Part shown: positions 1 through 6,699 of the stretch, one piece after another
Numbering within the stretch: position 1 is the stretch's first letter
How the letters are laid out: every line of letters starts with the position of its first letter
NCBI RefSeq assembly: GCF_002285495.1
Contig: NZ_CP016786.1
Coordinates: 2,710,001-2,720,000 of the forward strand
DNA length: 10,000 bases
Direction: 5' to 3'
Origin: Clostridium isatidis
Lineage (GTDB): Bacteria; Bacillota; Clostridia; Clostridiales; Clostridiaceae
Notes under the pieces: model-generated
Told to the model about the DNA's origin: nothing
The model's database searches: none
The model's input: the letters and a program-made list of their open reading frames with translations, nothing else
Made by a program: the position numbers and the translations under genes

Positions 1-18
1 TATTATTTTTATAAATTT

Positions 19-219
19 TTAACTTTTTCTTTTGTTCTTCTTATAAAATGAATAAACTACTGAACCTATAATTCCTAGTGAAGTAAATGCAGAAAAAGAT
101 AAAATAATATTGTCTACAAATAATCCAATAAATACTCCTACTCCTGCTCCTATTGCTATTCCCTTTGCTAAATACTCATAATCCTCTTCTGATAAAATTA
201 ATCTTTCTATCTTAATCAC
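19..219 (-). CDS. Small two-helix membrane protein, function unknown
   Basis: This 66-residue protein is not assigned to a named family. Residues 1-17 are charged and polar, then two hydrophobic stretches follow (about 19-34 and 37-59) and a strongly basic tail (KKNKRKS). The first stretch is glycine/alanine-rich (AIGAGVGVFIGLF), as in glycine-zipper two-helix membrane proteins, so a helical hairpin in the membrane is likely. By the positive-inside rule the basic tail should be cytoplasmic, which puts both ends inside. The start is GTG: an in-frame stop lies two codons upstream and there is no in-frame ATG. The Shine-Dalgarno match is poor, an AGGGT directly against the start codon. It follows the tRNA-Phe terminator on the same strand, so it is probably its own unit. 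Any terminator lies beyond the left edge. Confidence 0.7.
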   Translation of the reverse strand: MIKIERLILSEEDYEYLAKGIAIGAGVGVFIGLFVDNIILSFSAFTSLGIIGSVVYSFYKKNKRKS

Positions 220-226
220 ACCCTAT

Positions 227-255
227 ATATTAATTTTATAATTATATTCTAGCAA
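227..255 (-). promoter_or_regulatory. Candidate promoter of the 66-residue membrane protein gene
   Basis: On the minus strand TTGCTA is followed after 17 bases by TAATAT. A start about 7 bases beyond the -10 box falls at roughly base 220, directly before the GTG codon at 219, giving an almost leaderless mRNA. A TATAAT slightly upstream, with a poor -35, is an alternative that would give a leader of about 25 bases. The region is AT-rich, so chance matches are likely. Confidence 0.3.
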
Positions 256-304
256 TTGCTTCTTAAAAATTTCTTAATTAGCTATTAAAATTTAATTAAT
301 TATA

Positions 305-345
305 AACACAAAAAAGAACTAACTAATTAAAAATTAGTTAGTTCT

Positions 346-346
<1 letters not shown>
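305..346 (-). terminator. Intrinsic terminator of tRNA-Phe
   Basis: Bases 314-328 and 332-346 form a perfect 15-bp inverted repeat with a three-base loop. On the minus strand it is followed by a run of six T. The first stem base is the final A of the encoded CCA end, so there is no spacer between tRNA and terminator. Confidence 0.9.
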
Positions 347-421
<75 letters not shown>

Positions 422-433
422 ATGTACTTTTTA

Positions 434-462
434 ATTTTACATTACTTTCCCAAGTATGTCAA
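434..462 (-). promoter_or_regulatory. Near-consensus promoter of tRNA-Phe
   Basis: On the minus strand a perfect TTGACA (457-462) is followed after exactly 17 bases by TAAAAT (434-439), one base off consensus. Transcription should begin near 427, about 6 bases before the tRNA. Such strength is expected for a stable RNA gene read by the housekeeping sigma factor. Confidence 0.85.
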
Positions 463-492
463 TTGCCTTGGTATATTTTATATATTTATAAA
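463..492 (+). promoter_or_regulatory. Candidate promoter of the SH3-like protein gene
   Basis: TTGCCT at 463-468 is followed after 18 bases by TATAAA at 487-492. The start should fall near 499, giving a leader of about 30 bases. Its -35 box directly abuts the -35 box of the divergent tRNA-Phe promoter. A 12-bp palindrome covers the spacer and the -10 box. Confidence 0.45.
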
Positions 493-498
493 ATATAC
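471..498. repeat. 12-bp perfect inverted repeat over the plus-strand promoter
   Basis: Bases 471-482 and 487-498 are exact reverse complements separated by four bases. The repeat spans the spacer and -10 box of the candidate promoter of the SH3-like gene and lies beside the tRNA-Phe -35 box. There is no T-run after it, so it is not a normal terminator. It could be an operator. It is almost pure A/T, so chance is a real alternative. Confidence 0.5.
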
Positions 499-528
499 TT
501 AATAATGTATCAATACTAGAGGTTAATT

Positions 529-957
529 ATGAAATTTATATTTAATTTTTTATTTATAATTTTAGCATGTTTTACAGCATTCTCATATTTTTATTTTAAT
601 AAAAAGATATATACTCTTAGAAAGCAATTACTTCTAACCACAAAACAATATAATACTATTAAAAGTAAATACTTTTCTTCTAAGAATAATAATATAGTTT
701 CAATAAAGTATTATATTCCAACTTATAAAACAGGAGTTATTTCAAATGATTCTTATTTACATATTGCTCCTACTAACACATCACAAATTATAAGAAAAAT
801 TTCTTCTAACACTCAAGTTTCTATCTTAGACTCCTCTGAAGTAAATAATGAAATTTGGTACTATATTAATCTTCCAACTAATAGTAACATTAATTGCAGG
901 GGATGGGTAAAAGCAAAACATTTTAAAATATTCTCTGAAGAATTATATAGTAAATAA
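529..957 (+). CDS. Membrane-anchored SH3-like domain protein
   Basis: This 142-residue protein is probably held at the outer face of the membrane. Residues 3-23 are a hydrophobic segment, either an uncleaved signal anchor or a signal peptide without an obvious cleavage site. Residues 24-50 are basic and polar and may form a short helical stalk. Residues about 66-137 look like a bacterial SH3 domain: a beta-rich stretch with YLHIAPTNTSQIIRKIS, QVSILDSS, EIWYYINL and RGWVKAKHF, which follows the usual N-terminal 'LNVR.GPS', central W-Y/K-V and terminal G-W-V pattern. In known families such domains bind cell-wall peptides, but no enzymatic domain is present here, so the ligand is inferred only. 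The ATG has a good AGAGG site 6 bases upstream. It is the only plus-strand gene in the window and shares a terminator with the converging CPBP gene. Confidence 0.75.
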   Translation: MKFIFNFLFIILACFTAFSYFYFNKKIYTLRKQLLLTTKQYNTIKSKYFSSKNNNIVSIKYYIPTYKTGVISNDSYLHIAPTNTSQIIRKISSNTQVSILDSSEVNNEIWYYINLPTNSNINCRGWVKAKHFKIFSEELYSK

Positions 958-1002
958 AAGTATATATACTTCACTTAAAACTGTGAAGATATATACTTTT
1001 TT
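958..1002. terminator. Bidirectional terminator between convergent genes
   Basis: Arms at about 958-974 and 983-999 pair over 17 bp with one bulged base and an 8-base loop. On the plus strand six T follow (997-1002), ending the SH3-like gene. On the minus strand a shorter T-run follows, ending the CPBP gene whose stop codon is at 1010. It starts directly after the plus-strand stop codon. Confidence 0.8.
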
Positions 1003-1009
1003 GTTTAAT

Positions 1010-1963
1010 TTAAATAATTTTAGCCATAACAAGAATATATATTATTATGGATAAAATAAAAGGAATATTTAATATTCTATCTTTTTCAATAGTATCATCT
1101 ACAGTTCTAAAGCCATAATTTAACTCTATAATCTTATCTCCATTATTTTCTTCTTCCCTGCTTATTTTTTCAAGCTTCCTAAATATATAATATACTATTA
1201 CAACAAATATAGCTGCCAAAGCTCCAAACATAAATAACATAAATAGTTTTTCTGAAAGATTTAAATATTTTAATGTTAATTCTTCTGCTTCATTCACTGC
1301 TTCCATTCCTTGTAAGAATATATTGCTTAATTTAGCTAAGGTTGCAGATGTTCCATTTATAATAAAATGCATTACCATAGAGGAATATATACTATTAGTA
1401 ACCCTTACAACTAAAGCAAATAAAAAACCTAATACTGCGGTATATAAAAATTGATGAGGATCTAAATGGAGAATTCCAAAAAACAATCCTGTAACAGCAG
1501 CTGCAACATACTTATTTTTATCTTCATAACCTGATAAAACTATTCCCCTAATTGTTATTTCTTCTGATATTGCTGGCAATACAGCAATAAGAGCTAAAAG
1601 TAATAAATAAGGCATAGAAGAAATTTCAGATACAAAACCTCCAACTTCATTTGTAAAAAAGAAGCTTCCTATTAAAGAAAAAAAGGACATAATAGGTTGT
1701 ACTGCAAATGACAATAATATAATTAGAGAAATCTGTTTTAATCCCAGTTTGTTTAATCTTAATGTTTTCTTAAAAGAAGATTTTGTTATAACTATATAAA
1801 CTATAGCTGGTATTATAAATAAGATAAAATGATTCAAAAAAAGTACTACTCTTGCATCAGTAATATTTAATAAATAATATAGTTGTCCTAAAAAAATAGG
1901 TGCTACAATTTCTAATATTAAAATTATTAAAAAATATAAATTTGCTTTAAAAACTTTTTTCAC
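1010..1963 (-). CDS. CPBP-family intramembrane protease (CAAX/Abi family)
   Basis: The start chosen is GTG at 1963, giving 317 residues (KKVFKANLYFLIIL after the start). A strong AGGAGGAG lies 10 bases upstream, and the longer open frame to 2047 would translate this ribosome site as Arg-Arg-Ser and begins at a TTG. The protein is a multi-pass membrane protein with about eight hydrophobic segments. The CPBP (PF02517) core is visible: EEITIR (Glu134, Glu135, Arg139), FFGILH (His166) and HFIIN (His199, Asn203), the conserved acidic, histidine and asparagine residues of the intramembrane active site. The family includes eukaryotic CAAX prenyl proteases and bacterial proteins linked to bacteriocin immunity or peptide processing; the substrate here is unknown. 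Residues after about 245 add a charged cytoplasmic loop and a final hydrophobic helix. It follows the cinA terminator, so it likely has its own promoter, which I could not place with confidence. Confidence 0.87.
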   Translation of the reverse strand: MKKVFKANLYFLIILILEIVAPIFLGQLYYLLNITDARVVLFLNHFILFIIPAIVYIVITKSSFKKTLRLNKLGLKQISLIILLSFAVQPIMSFFSLIGSFFFTNEVGGFVSEISSMPYLLLLALIAVLPAISEEITIRGIVLSGYEDKNKYVAAAVTGLFFGILHLDPHQFLYTAVLGFLFALVVRVTNSIYSSMVMHFIINGTSATLAKLSNIFLQGMEAVNEAEELTLKYLNLSEKLFMLFMFGALAAIFVVIVYYIFRKLEKISREEENNGDKIIELNYGFRTVDDTIEKDRILNIPFILSIIIYILVMAKII

Positions 1964-2085
1964 TATAAAAATACTCCTCCTAATTAATTTAATAATAAAA
2001 AATGTATAATTAATAAAATTAGTGGAGATAATTCTAATGAAGCACAATGCTTCTAAGATAGCCTCTCCCCCATTTTATTTATATA

Positions 2086-2127
2086 CGAAAATAAGCCTCT
2101 AAATTTTAATTAGAGGCTTATTTTTCG
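2086..2127 (-). terminator. Terminator of cinA
   Basis: Arms 2090-2101 and 2111-2122 are perfect complements (12 bp, 9-base loop), and pairing continues outward with one bulged A to 2086/2127. It begins a few bases after the cinA stop codon. Both strands have short T-runs, so it may work in both directions, but only the minus strand has a gene ending here. Confidence 0.85.
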
Positions 2128-2132
2128 CCTCT

Positions 2133-3368
2133 TTATAAATTCAAAAGTTCTTTTCTTATCATATTTAATGCATTCAATGTTGCTCTTCTTCTTACTTGTT
2201 CTCTATCTCCATTAAAATTAAATTTTTTTACTACTGTTTTTCCTTTTATATATAATCCTATATATACCAATCCAACTGGTTTTTCTTCACTTCCACCACT
2301 TGGGCCTGCTATTCCAGTTGTTGAAACTCCAATATCAGTCTTTGCAGTTTTTGCAATTCCTACGGCCATTTCTTCTGCTGTTTCCTTGCTTACTGCGCCA
2401 TATTTATTTAAAGTTTCCTCTTTAACTCCAAGCCTTGATATCTTAGCTTCATTTGAATAGGTTACAACTCCCTCCATAAAAACCTCTGATATACCTGGAT
2501 ATGAAACTAAGCTTGCTGCAATAAGGCCACCAGTACAAGATTCAGCACTTGCTATACTCATTTGTTTAGCACAAAGCATATTTGCAACTACCTTTTCTAA
2601 TGAATCTTCATCTTCTCCATATATATATTCTCCTAGAATACTCTTTATTTCTTCATATACAGGCCTTATTAATTTATTACATTCCTCTTCGCTATGGGCC
2701 TTTGCAGTTATCCTTAAAATAACATCTGATTCCTTAGCATAAGGAGCAACTGTTGGATTCTTTGCATTTTTAATTATATGATCAACTTTTTTTGCCATTA
2801 CACTTTCGCCAATTCCAAACATTCTAATAGTTTTTGATTTTATTATATTTCCTGTAATATCCTTCAAATAATCTCTTACATATTCTTCAAATATTTTTTT
2901 CATTTCTTTTGGAGGTCCAGGCAAAATAATTAATATTCTATTATTTTCATTTATTATTATTCCTGGTGCCGTCCCATAATTATTTTTTAATACTATTGAA
3001 TCCTTTGGAATATAAGCCTGTTTCTTATTAGCTTCCACAACATACTCATCATCTGTTTTCAAATATTTTTTTAACCAATCTAATGATTCTTCATGAAGCA
3101 CTAATTCTTTATTAAATAATTTTGCTCCAACTTCTTTTGTAATATCATCTTGTGTTGGCCCAAGACCTCCTGTAGTAATAACAATCTCAGAATTTTTAAA
3201 AGCTTTAGAAATCCCTTCCATAATTCTTTCTTCATTATCACCAATTACACTTTGATGATAAACATCTATTCCTAAAGCTGCTAATTCCTTAGCTAAGTAT
3301 TGGGCATTTGTATTTACTATATCTCCAAGAAGTATTTCTGTTCCTATTGCAATTATTTCTGCTTTCAT
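2133..3368 (-). CDS. cinA: CinA-like protein with NMN amidohydrolase domain
   Basis: At 411 residues this has the full two-domain length of Firmicutes CinA. Residues 1-170 are the molybdopterin-binding-like domain (COG1058), with AIGTEILLGDIVNTN at 7-21 and the glycine-rich TTGGLGPTQDD at 65-75; in related proteins it hydrolyses ADP-ribose. Residues about 255-408 are the PncC domain (PF02464), with SAESCTGG at 274-281 and TTGIAGPSGGS at 350-360. In characterised PncC enzymes the serine after Ala-Glu and these glycine-rich loops serve deamidation of nicotinamide mononucleotide to nicotinate mononucleotide, recycling NAD breakdown products. The name comes from competence induction in streptococci, but nothing here shows competence control. 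The ATG has a GGGAAGG-type site about 10 bases upstream. It has its own promoter and terminator, so it is probably transcribed alone, not with recA as in some Firmicutes. Confidence 0.97.
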   Translation of the reverse strand: MKAEIIAIGTEILLGDIVNTNAQYLAKELAALGIDVYHQSVIGDNEERIMEGISKAFKNSEIVITTGGLGPTQDDITKEVGAKLFNKELVLHEESLDWLKKYLKTDDEYVVEANKKQAYIPKDSIVLKNNYGTAPGIIINENNRILIILPGPPKEMKKIFEEYVRDYLKDITGNIIKSKTIRMFGIGESVMAKKVDHIIKNAKNPTVAPYAKESDVILRITAKAHSEEECNKLIRPVYEEIKSILGEYIYGEDEDSLEKVVANMLCAKQMSIASAESCTGGLIAASLVSYPGISEVFMEGVVTYSNEAKISRLGVKEETLNKYGAVSKETAEEMAVGIAKTAKTDIGVSTTGIAGPSGGSEEKPVGLVYIGLYIKGKTVVKKFNFNGDREQVRRRATLNALNMIRKELLNL

Positions 3369-3400
3369 ATCTCAACCTTCCCTTTTTTTGTATTACTTTC

Positions 3401-3429
3401 ATTTTATCACATAAAATTGTAAATATTAA
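3401..3429 (-). promoter_or_regulatory. Extended -10 promoter of cinA
   Basis: The minus strand carries TGATAAAAT, an extended -10 (TG, one base, TAAAAT at 3401-3406). The matching -35 at 17 bases, TTAATA, is poor, as is common when the TG extension is present. The start would be near 3394 with a leader of about 25 bases containing the ribosome site. Confidence 0.6.
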
Positions 3430-3458
3430 AATATTTTAACTTCTTATTTTTAAAATTT

Positions 3459-3496
3459 AAGCTATCTAAAATAGGTTTGCCTATTCTAGATAGCTT
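3459..3496 (-). terminator. Hairpin terminator of the 78-residue gene
   Basis: Arms 3459-3475 and 3480-3496 pair over 17 positions around a four-base loop. The single odd pair is G-U in the minus-strand RNA but C-A in the plus-strand RNA, so the hairpin suits minus-strand transcription. It starts directly after the stop codon. The T-run after it on the minus strand is broken (TTAAATTTT), so termination may be partial. Confidence 0.65.
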
Positions 3497-3497
3497 T

Positions 3498-3734
3498 TTA
3501 TTTAACCTTATTAGCATTAATATAGTAATTACCATTAGCATTTATACCTTGCTCTAGTATAGAAAAATTACTATCCTTAAGCATAGAAGTAATCATATTG
3601 ATATCTCTTTCTTCTACACTATTTAGTGTTATAGTAAAATTATCATTTTTATCAACTATATTAATGTAATCATATATATTACTATATTCAGTAAGACCCA
3701 GTTGTCCATTGACATCCATTTTGTAATCTGGCAT
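3498..3734 (-). CDS. Small acidic protein of unknown function
   Basis: I do not recognise this 78-residue protein. It is soluble, with no signal peptide or membrane segment. It has a polar N-terminus rich in Asn, Asp and Tyr, then a likely alternating strand-helix-strand pattern: NFTITLNS, then ERDINMITSMLKDS, then FSILEQGINANGNYYINANK. The beta-alpha-beta order and the small size would suit a compact ferredoxin-like fold, but this is inference from the pattern only. The ATG has an AGGAG site 7 bases upstream, which supports real translation. It lies about 100 bases after the EF-G-like gene on the same strand with no hairpin between them, so readthrough from that gene is plausible, and it ends in its own hairpin before cinA. 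Confidence 0.75.
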   Translation of the reverse strand: MPDYKMDVNGQLGLTEYSNIYDYINIVDKNDNFTITLNSVEERDINMITSMLKDSNFSILEQGINANGNYYINANKVK

Positions 3735-3836
3735 ATTTCCACTCCTATTCTTTTCTTTAGTAAATTTTATATTTTAGCTTTTTTCTTTTTTTATTTTTTA
3801 TTTTTTCTAATTATAATTTATTTTATTCACTATAAT
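3735..3836 (-). other. A-rich leader between EF-G-like and 78-residue genes
   Basis: This 102-base gap is nearly all A/T and reads as a run of A and G with few other bases on the minus strand (about 3777-3808). I see no hairpin that would end transcription from the EF-G-like gene and no clear promoter for the 78-residue gene. A shared transcript is therefore the simplest reading. Confidence 0.4.
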
Positions 3837-5909
3837 TTAATTCCTTTTTGCTTCTTCAATAATTTTTTTTGCTATATTATCTGGAACTTCTTCATATCTT
3901 AAAAATTCCGCTTTAAAGCTTCCTCTCGCTTGAGTCATAGAACTTAAATCCGTTGAGTATTTGGTTATTTCTGCCATTGGTACCTCTGCAATTATTTTTT
4001 GCAGCTTTTCATAAGGCTCCATCCCTATAACTCTTCCTCTTCTTTTATTAATATCTCCTATTACATCTCCCATATTTTCCTCTGGAATAATTACCTCTAA
4101 ACTCATTATTGGTTCTAACAATACAGGTTTAGCCTGTTCCAATCCCTTTTTATACGCTATATAAGTAGCCATTTTAAAAGCCATTTCAGATGAATCTACT
4201 GTATGATATGATCCGTCCTTTAATGTGGCTTTTAATCCTATAACAGGATATCCAGCTAAAACTCCTTTTTCTATTGACTCTCTAAGTCCCTTTTCAACTG
4301 CAGGAATAAAATTTCTTGGAACAACTCCTCCAACTATACTATCTACGAACTCTAAATCAGTCTCTCCGTCATTTCTTGGTTCAAATTGTATTTTTACATC
4401 TCCATATTGCCCATGTCCACCAGACTGTTTTTTGTGTTTTCCTTGAACATATGCCATTCCCTTAATGGTTTCTCTATATGGAATTTTAGGAGCTCTCAGT
4501 ATAACTTCTACTCCGTACTTATTTTTAATTTTGCTTGCTATAACCTCTAAATGAGTTTCCCCTATTCCAGATATTATTGTTTCAGCATTTTCTACATCTC
4601 TTTCAACTCTAAAAGTAGGATCTTCTTCTTGAAGTCTTTGCAATACTATTGATATCTTATCCTCGTCATTTTTAGCCAATGGTAAAATTGCCATTGAGAT
4701 ATTTGTTCTTGGAAAATTCATTTTATCATAAACTAATTTATAATTTACATCACATAATGTATCTCCTGTTTCTGTATATTGTAATTTAGAAACTGCTGCT
4801 ATATCACCAGCTATAACCTTTTTAGTTTGTGCCTGATTTTTTCCATTCATAAAAAATATATTAGATATTTTTTCAACTTTCCCCTTATTACTATTTATTA
4901 CACTAACTTCATTTGATAGTTCTCCTGTTATTACTTTAAATAAAGATATCTTTCCTACAAATGGATCAGCTATAGTTTTAAATACTAAAGCAGAAAATAG
5001 TTTTGTTTCATCAAAATTAACAAAAATTTCTTTTTCACTTTCTAATTCTTTTGCCTTTTGTGCTATTGCATATCTTGGAGAAGGAAAACAACTAACTATA
5101 TCTTCTAAAAAGGATTTCATTCCTATTACCTTTAAAGAACTTCCACACATTACAGGTGCTATATCTCCACTTGCACATCCCTTTACAAGACCTGTATAAA
5201 TATCTTCATTAGTCAGTTCTCCTTCTGAAAAATACTTTTCTAAATATTCCTCACTTGTTTCAGCTACAGCCTCCATAATTATATTTTTATATTCATCTAT
5301 TTTATCTTTAATATCTTCAGGTGCATCAATTTCTCTGTAATTATTTTTTTCATCATATATTATAGCCTTTCCAGATATAACATTCACAATTCCCTTTAAA
5401 TTCTCTTCACTTCCAATCGGAAATTGTAGTGGAACTACACTTATACCAAATTTACTTTTTAATTCCTCTAAGGTTCTTTCATAGCTTGAATTTTCTCTAT
5501 CTAACTTATTTATAAAAAATGCCCTAGGCAGTTTTATTTTATTACAATAATCCCAAGCTTTTTCTGTTCCAACCTGTACTCCTGAAACGCCTGATACTAC
5601 AATAGTTGCAACATCTGCTGCTCTCATTCCTTGAATTAATTCTCCAGAAAAATCAAAATATCCTGGTATATCAATTAAATTTATTTTAGTATCATTTATT
5701 TCTGTGGATTCTATTGAAACTGATATTGAAATATTTCTTCTTTTTTCTTCTGGATCAAAATCTGAAACTGTAGTTCCTTCTTCAACTTTTCCTAACCTAT
5801 CTATATTTCCATTACTATATAACAAAGCCTCTACTAAGGATGTCTTTCCAACTGAACTATGTCCGATTAATCCAACATTTCGTATATTATCTACCCTATA
5901 ACTCTTCAT
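3837..5909 (-). CDS. EF-G2-like translational GTPase (EF-G paralogue)
   Basis: This 690-residue protein has the five-domain EF-G layout: GTPase domain about 1-285, domain II 300-385, III 402-475, IV 478-598 and V 600-686. GTP-binding motifs are GHSSVGKTS (16-24, P-loop), DIPGY (80-84), NKLD (134-137) and CGSS (255-258). It belongs to the EF-G-like/EF-G2 branch, not to the main FusA: it opens with a short KSYRVDNIRNVGLIGH, has DFDPEEKRRNISI in switch I, and keeps KHKKQSGGHGQYGD (492-505) and DGSYHTVDSSEMAFK (565-579) of that branch. Canonical EF-G has a catalytic His in DTPGH; here it is Tyr84, and the switch I Thr is Ser61. GTP hydrolysis may thus be slow or work differently. The role in the cell is not established; it is probably an accessory ribosome factor. 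No ribosomal-protein operon surrounds it, again unlike fusA. ATG 5909 is the only standard in-frame start after an upstream stop; its AGGGG site is unusually far away. Confidence 0.93.
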   Translation of the reverse strand: MKSYRVDNIRNVGLIGHSSVGKTSLVEALLYSNGNIDRLGKVEEGTTVSDFDPEEKRRNISISVSIESTEINDTKINLIDIPGYFDFSGELIQGMRAADVATIVVSGVSGVQVGTEKAWDYCNKIKLPRAFFINKLDRENSSYERTLEELKSKFGISVVPLQFPIGSEENLKGIVNVISGKAIIYDEKNNYREIDAPEDIKDKIDEYKNIIMEAVAETSEEYLEKYFSEGELTNEDIYTGLVKGCASGDIAPVMCGSSLKVIGMKSFLEDIVSCFPSPRYAIAQKAKELESEKEIFVNFDETKLFSALVFKTIADPFVGKISLFKVITGELSNEVSVINSNKGKVEKISNIFFMNGKNQAQTKKVIAGDIAAVSKLQYTETGDTLCDVNYKLVYDKMNFPRTNISMAILPLAKNDEDKISIVLQRLQEEDPTFRVERDVENAETIISGIGETHLEVIASKIKNKYGVEVILRAPKIPYRETIKGMAYVQGKHKKQSGGHGQYGDVKIQFEPRNDGETDLEFVDSIVGGVVPRNFIPAVEKGLRESIEKGVLAGYPVIGLKATLKDGSYHTVDSSEMAFKMATYIAYKKGLEQAKPVLLEPIMSLEVIIPEENMGDVIGDINKRRGRVIGMEPYEKLQKIIAEVPMAEITKYSTDLSSMTQARGSFKAEFLRYEEVPDNIAKKIIEEAKRN

Positions 5910-6148
5910 AAAATCTAATAATACCCCTAAGTATTATTTCTGCACCCACCTTTCATTATAAATTTATGATATTCTAAACATGCATTTTCTCATATCATAT
6001 GTTTATAAATTTAAAATCTATAGTTATACTTAATTTTATGCTTAACTTGTACAAATAATAACGAAGAATAACATAATTCTTGAAATAAGAGCTTAATATT
6101 TATAAAATATACATTATGTATTTCAAAGGTTAAATTTTAATATATAGC
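5910..6148 (-). promoter_or_regulatory. Long leader region of the EF-G-like gene
   Basis: Between the vanZ-like terminator and the EF-G-like start lie about 240 AT-rich bases without a credible gene. A candidate promoter is TTGAAA (6121-6126), 16 bases, TATAAA (6099-6104), which would leave a leader of about 180 bases. Within it are a 6-bp hairpin near 6065-6082, a nine-codon open frame (5927-5956), and an 8-bp hairpin at 5917-5938 with the Shine-Dalgarno in its loop. I recognise no known riboswitch. Confidence 0.35.
5917..5938 (-). promoter_or_regulatory. Hairpin holding the Shine-Dalgarno of the EF-G-like gene
   Basis: Bases 5917-5924 and 5931-5938 are perfect complements with a six-base loop. 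In the minus-strand mRNA the loop reads UUAGGG, so the AGGGG core is mostly unpaired. Linear distance to AUG is about 13 bases, too long for good initiation; folding the downstream arm would bring the effective distance to about 7. Confidence 0.45.
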
Positions 6149-6182
6149 AAAACAAGGAGCTCTATAAAAAGCTCCTTGTTTT
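6149..6182 (-). terminator. Terminator of the VanZ-like gene
   Basis: Arms 6149-6161 and 6170-6182 form a perfect 13-bp stem with an 8-base loop. The stem overlaps the VanZ-like stop codon. The minus-strand tail has only four T, all inside the stem, so the U-tract is short. Confidence 0.8.
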
Positions 6183-6633
6183 ATATGTTTTTCTTAAGTT
6201 TTAATTTTTTTAACGAATTTTTTATATTTATAAGTATAGATCCAAAAATTCCTCCACATGTATCAATTATTACATCTAAAAATTTCATCTCTCTTCCTGG
6301 GATAAAATATTGATGAAATTCATCAGAAATAGCATATAAAAATACAAACATAATAGAATATAATTTATTTCTTTTTTCAAAATAAATTTTGCTTAAATTA
6401 TAAGAAAAGAAAAATAAAATTAAATATTCAGTAAAATGTGCTCCTTTTCTAACTACTAGTGAAGCTAACTCACCAAAATAATCATTTAATTCAATTCCTA
6501 TATAATTAAAAATCATTATAACAAATTCACTTTGACTATTAGATATATCAGCTGGCTGATTAGACATATAAAAAATTAAAACCATCCATCCTAATAAAAA
6601 TATCCAGCTTATAATTCTTTTACTTTTGCTCAT
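6181..6633 (-). CDS. VanZ-like membrane protein
   Basis: This is a VanZ-family (PF04892) membrane protein of 150 residues with four predicted helices. Counting from an ATG at 6636, the family motifs are YMSNQPA (23-29) at the end of helix 1, RKGAHFTEY (63-71) entering helix 2, and DEFHQYFIPGREMKFLDV (105-122) before helix 4, with Asp121, Asp125 and the GG at 128-129. The best known member, VanZ of enterococci, gives low-level teicoplanin resistance; chromosomal single-gene homologues are common in clostridia and their role is unclear, so resistance should not be inferred. Two ATG codons are adjacent; the second (6633) sits 6 bases from the GGAG site, while the first has only 3, so I prefer the second. 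It lies 63 bases after the zinc-ribbon gene, with no clear terminator between, and is probably co-transcribed with it. Confidence 0.88.
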   Translation of the reverse strand: MSKSKRIISWIFLLGWMVLIFYMSNQPADISNSQSEFVIMIFNYIGIELNDYFGELASLVVRKGAHFTEYLILFFFSYNLSKIYFEKRNKLYSIMFVFLYAISDEFHQYFIPGREMKFLDVIIDTCGGIFGSILINIKNSLKKLKLKKNI

Positions 6634-6699
6634 CATTCTCTCCTTCGTATATAATCCTATAAAATAAATTATAATTATCTTTAGTAAAAATATCTATAA

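Noticed and set aside
1964..2047. A 28-codon N-terminal extension of the CPBP protease from a TTG codon
   Set aside because: The extension would encode the strong AGGAGGAG ribosome site as Arg-Arg-Ser, and the GTG at 1963 is correctly placed after it.
3702..3902. 66-codon plus-strand Phe/Ile-rich frame
   Set aside because: It arises from the A/T-rich gap and the ends of two minus-strand genes; low-complexity reading of a T-rich tract.
4225..4446. 73-codon plus-strand frame
   Set aside because: Antisense to the conserved domain IV of the EF-G-like gene; no ribosome site.
5704..5901. 65-codon plus-strand frame
   Set aside because: Antisense to the GTP-binding domain of the EF-G-like gene.
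6181..6636. VanZ-like gene as a glycopeptide resistance determinant
   Set aside because: No vanHAX, vanY or regulator genes are nearby, and lone VanZ-like proteins are common in clostridia without known resistance.
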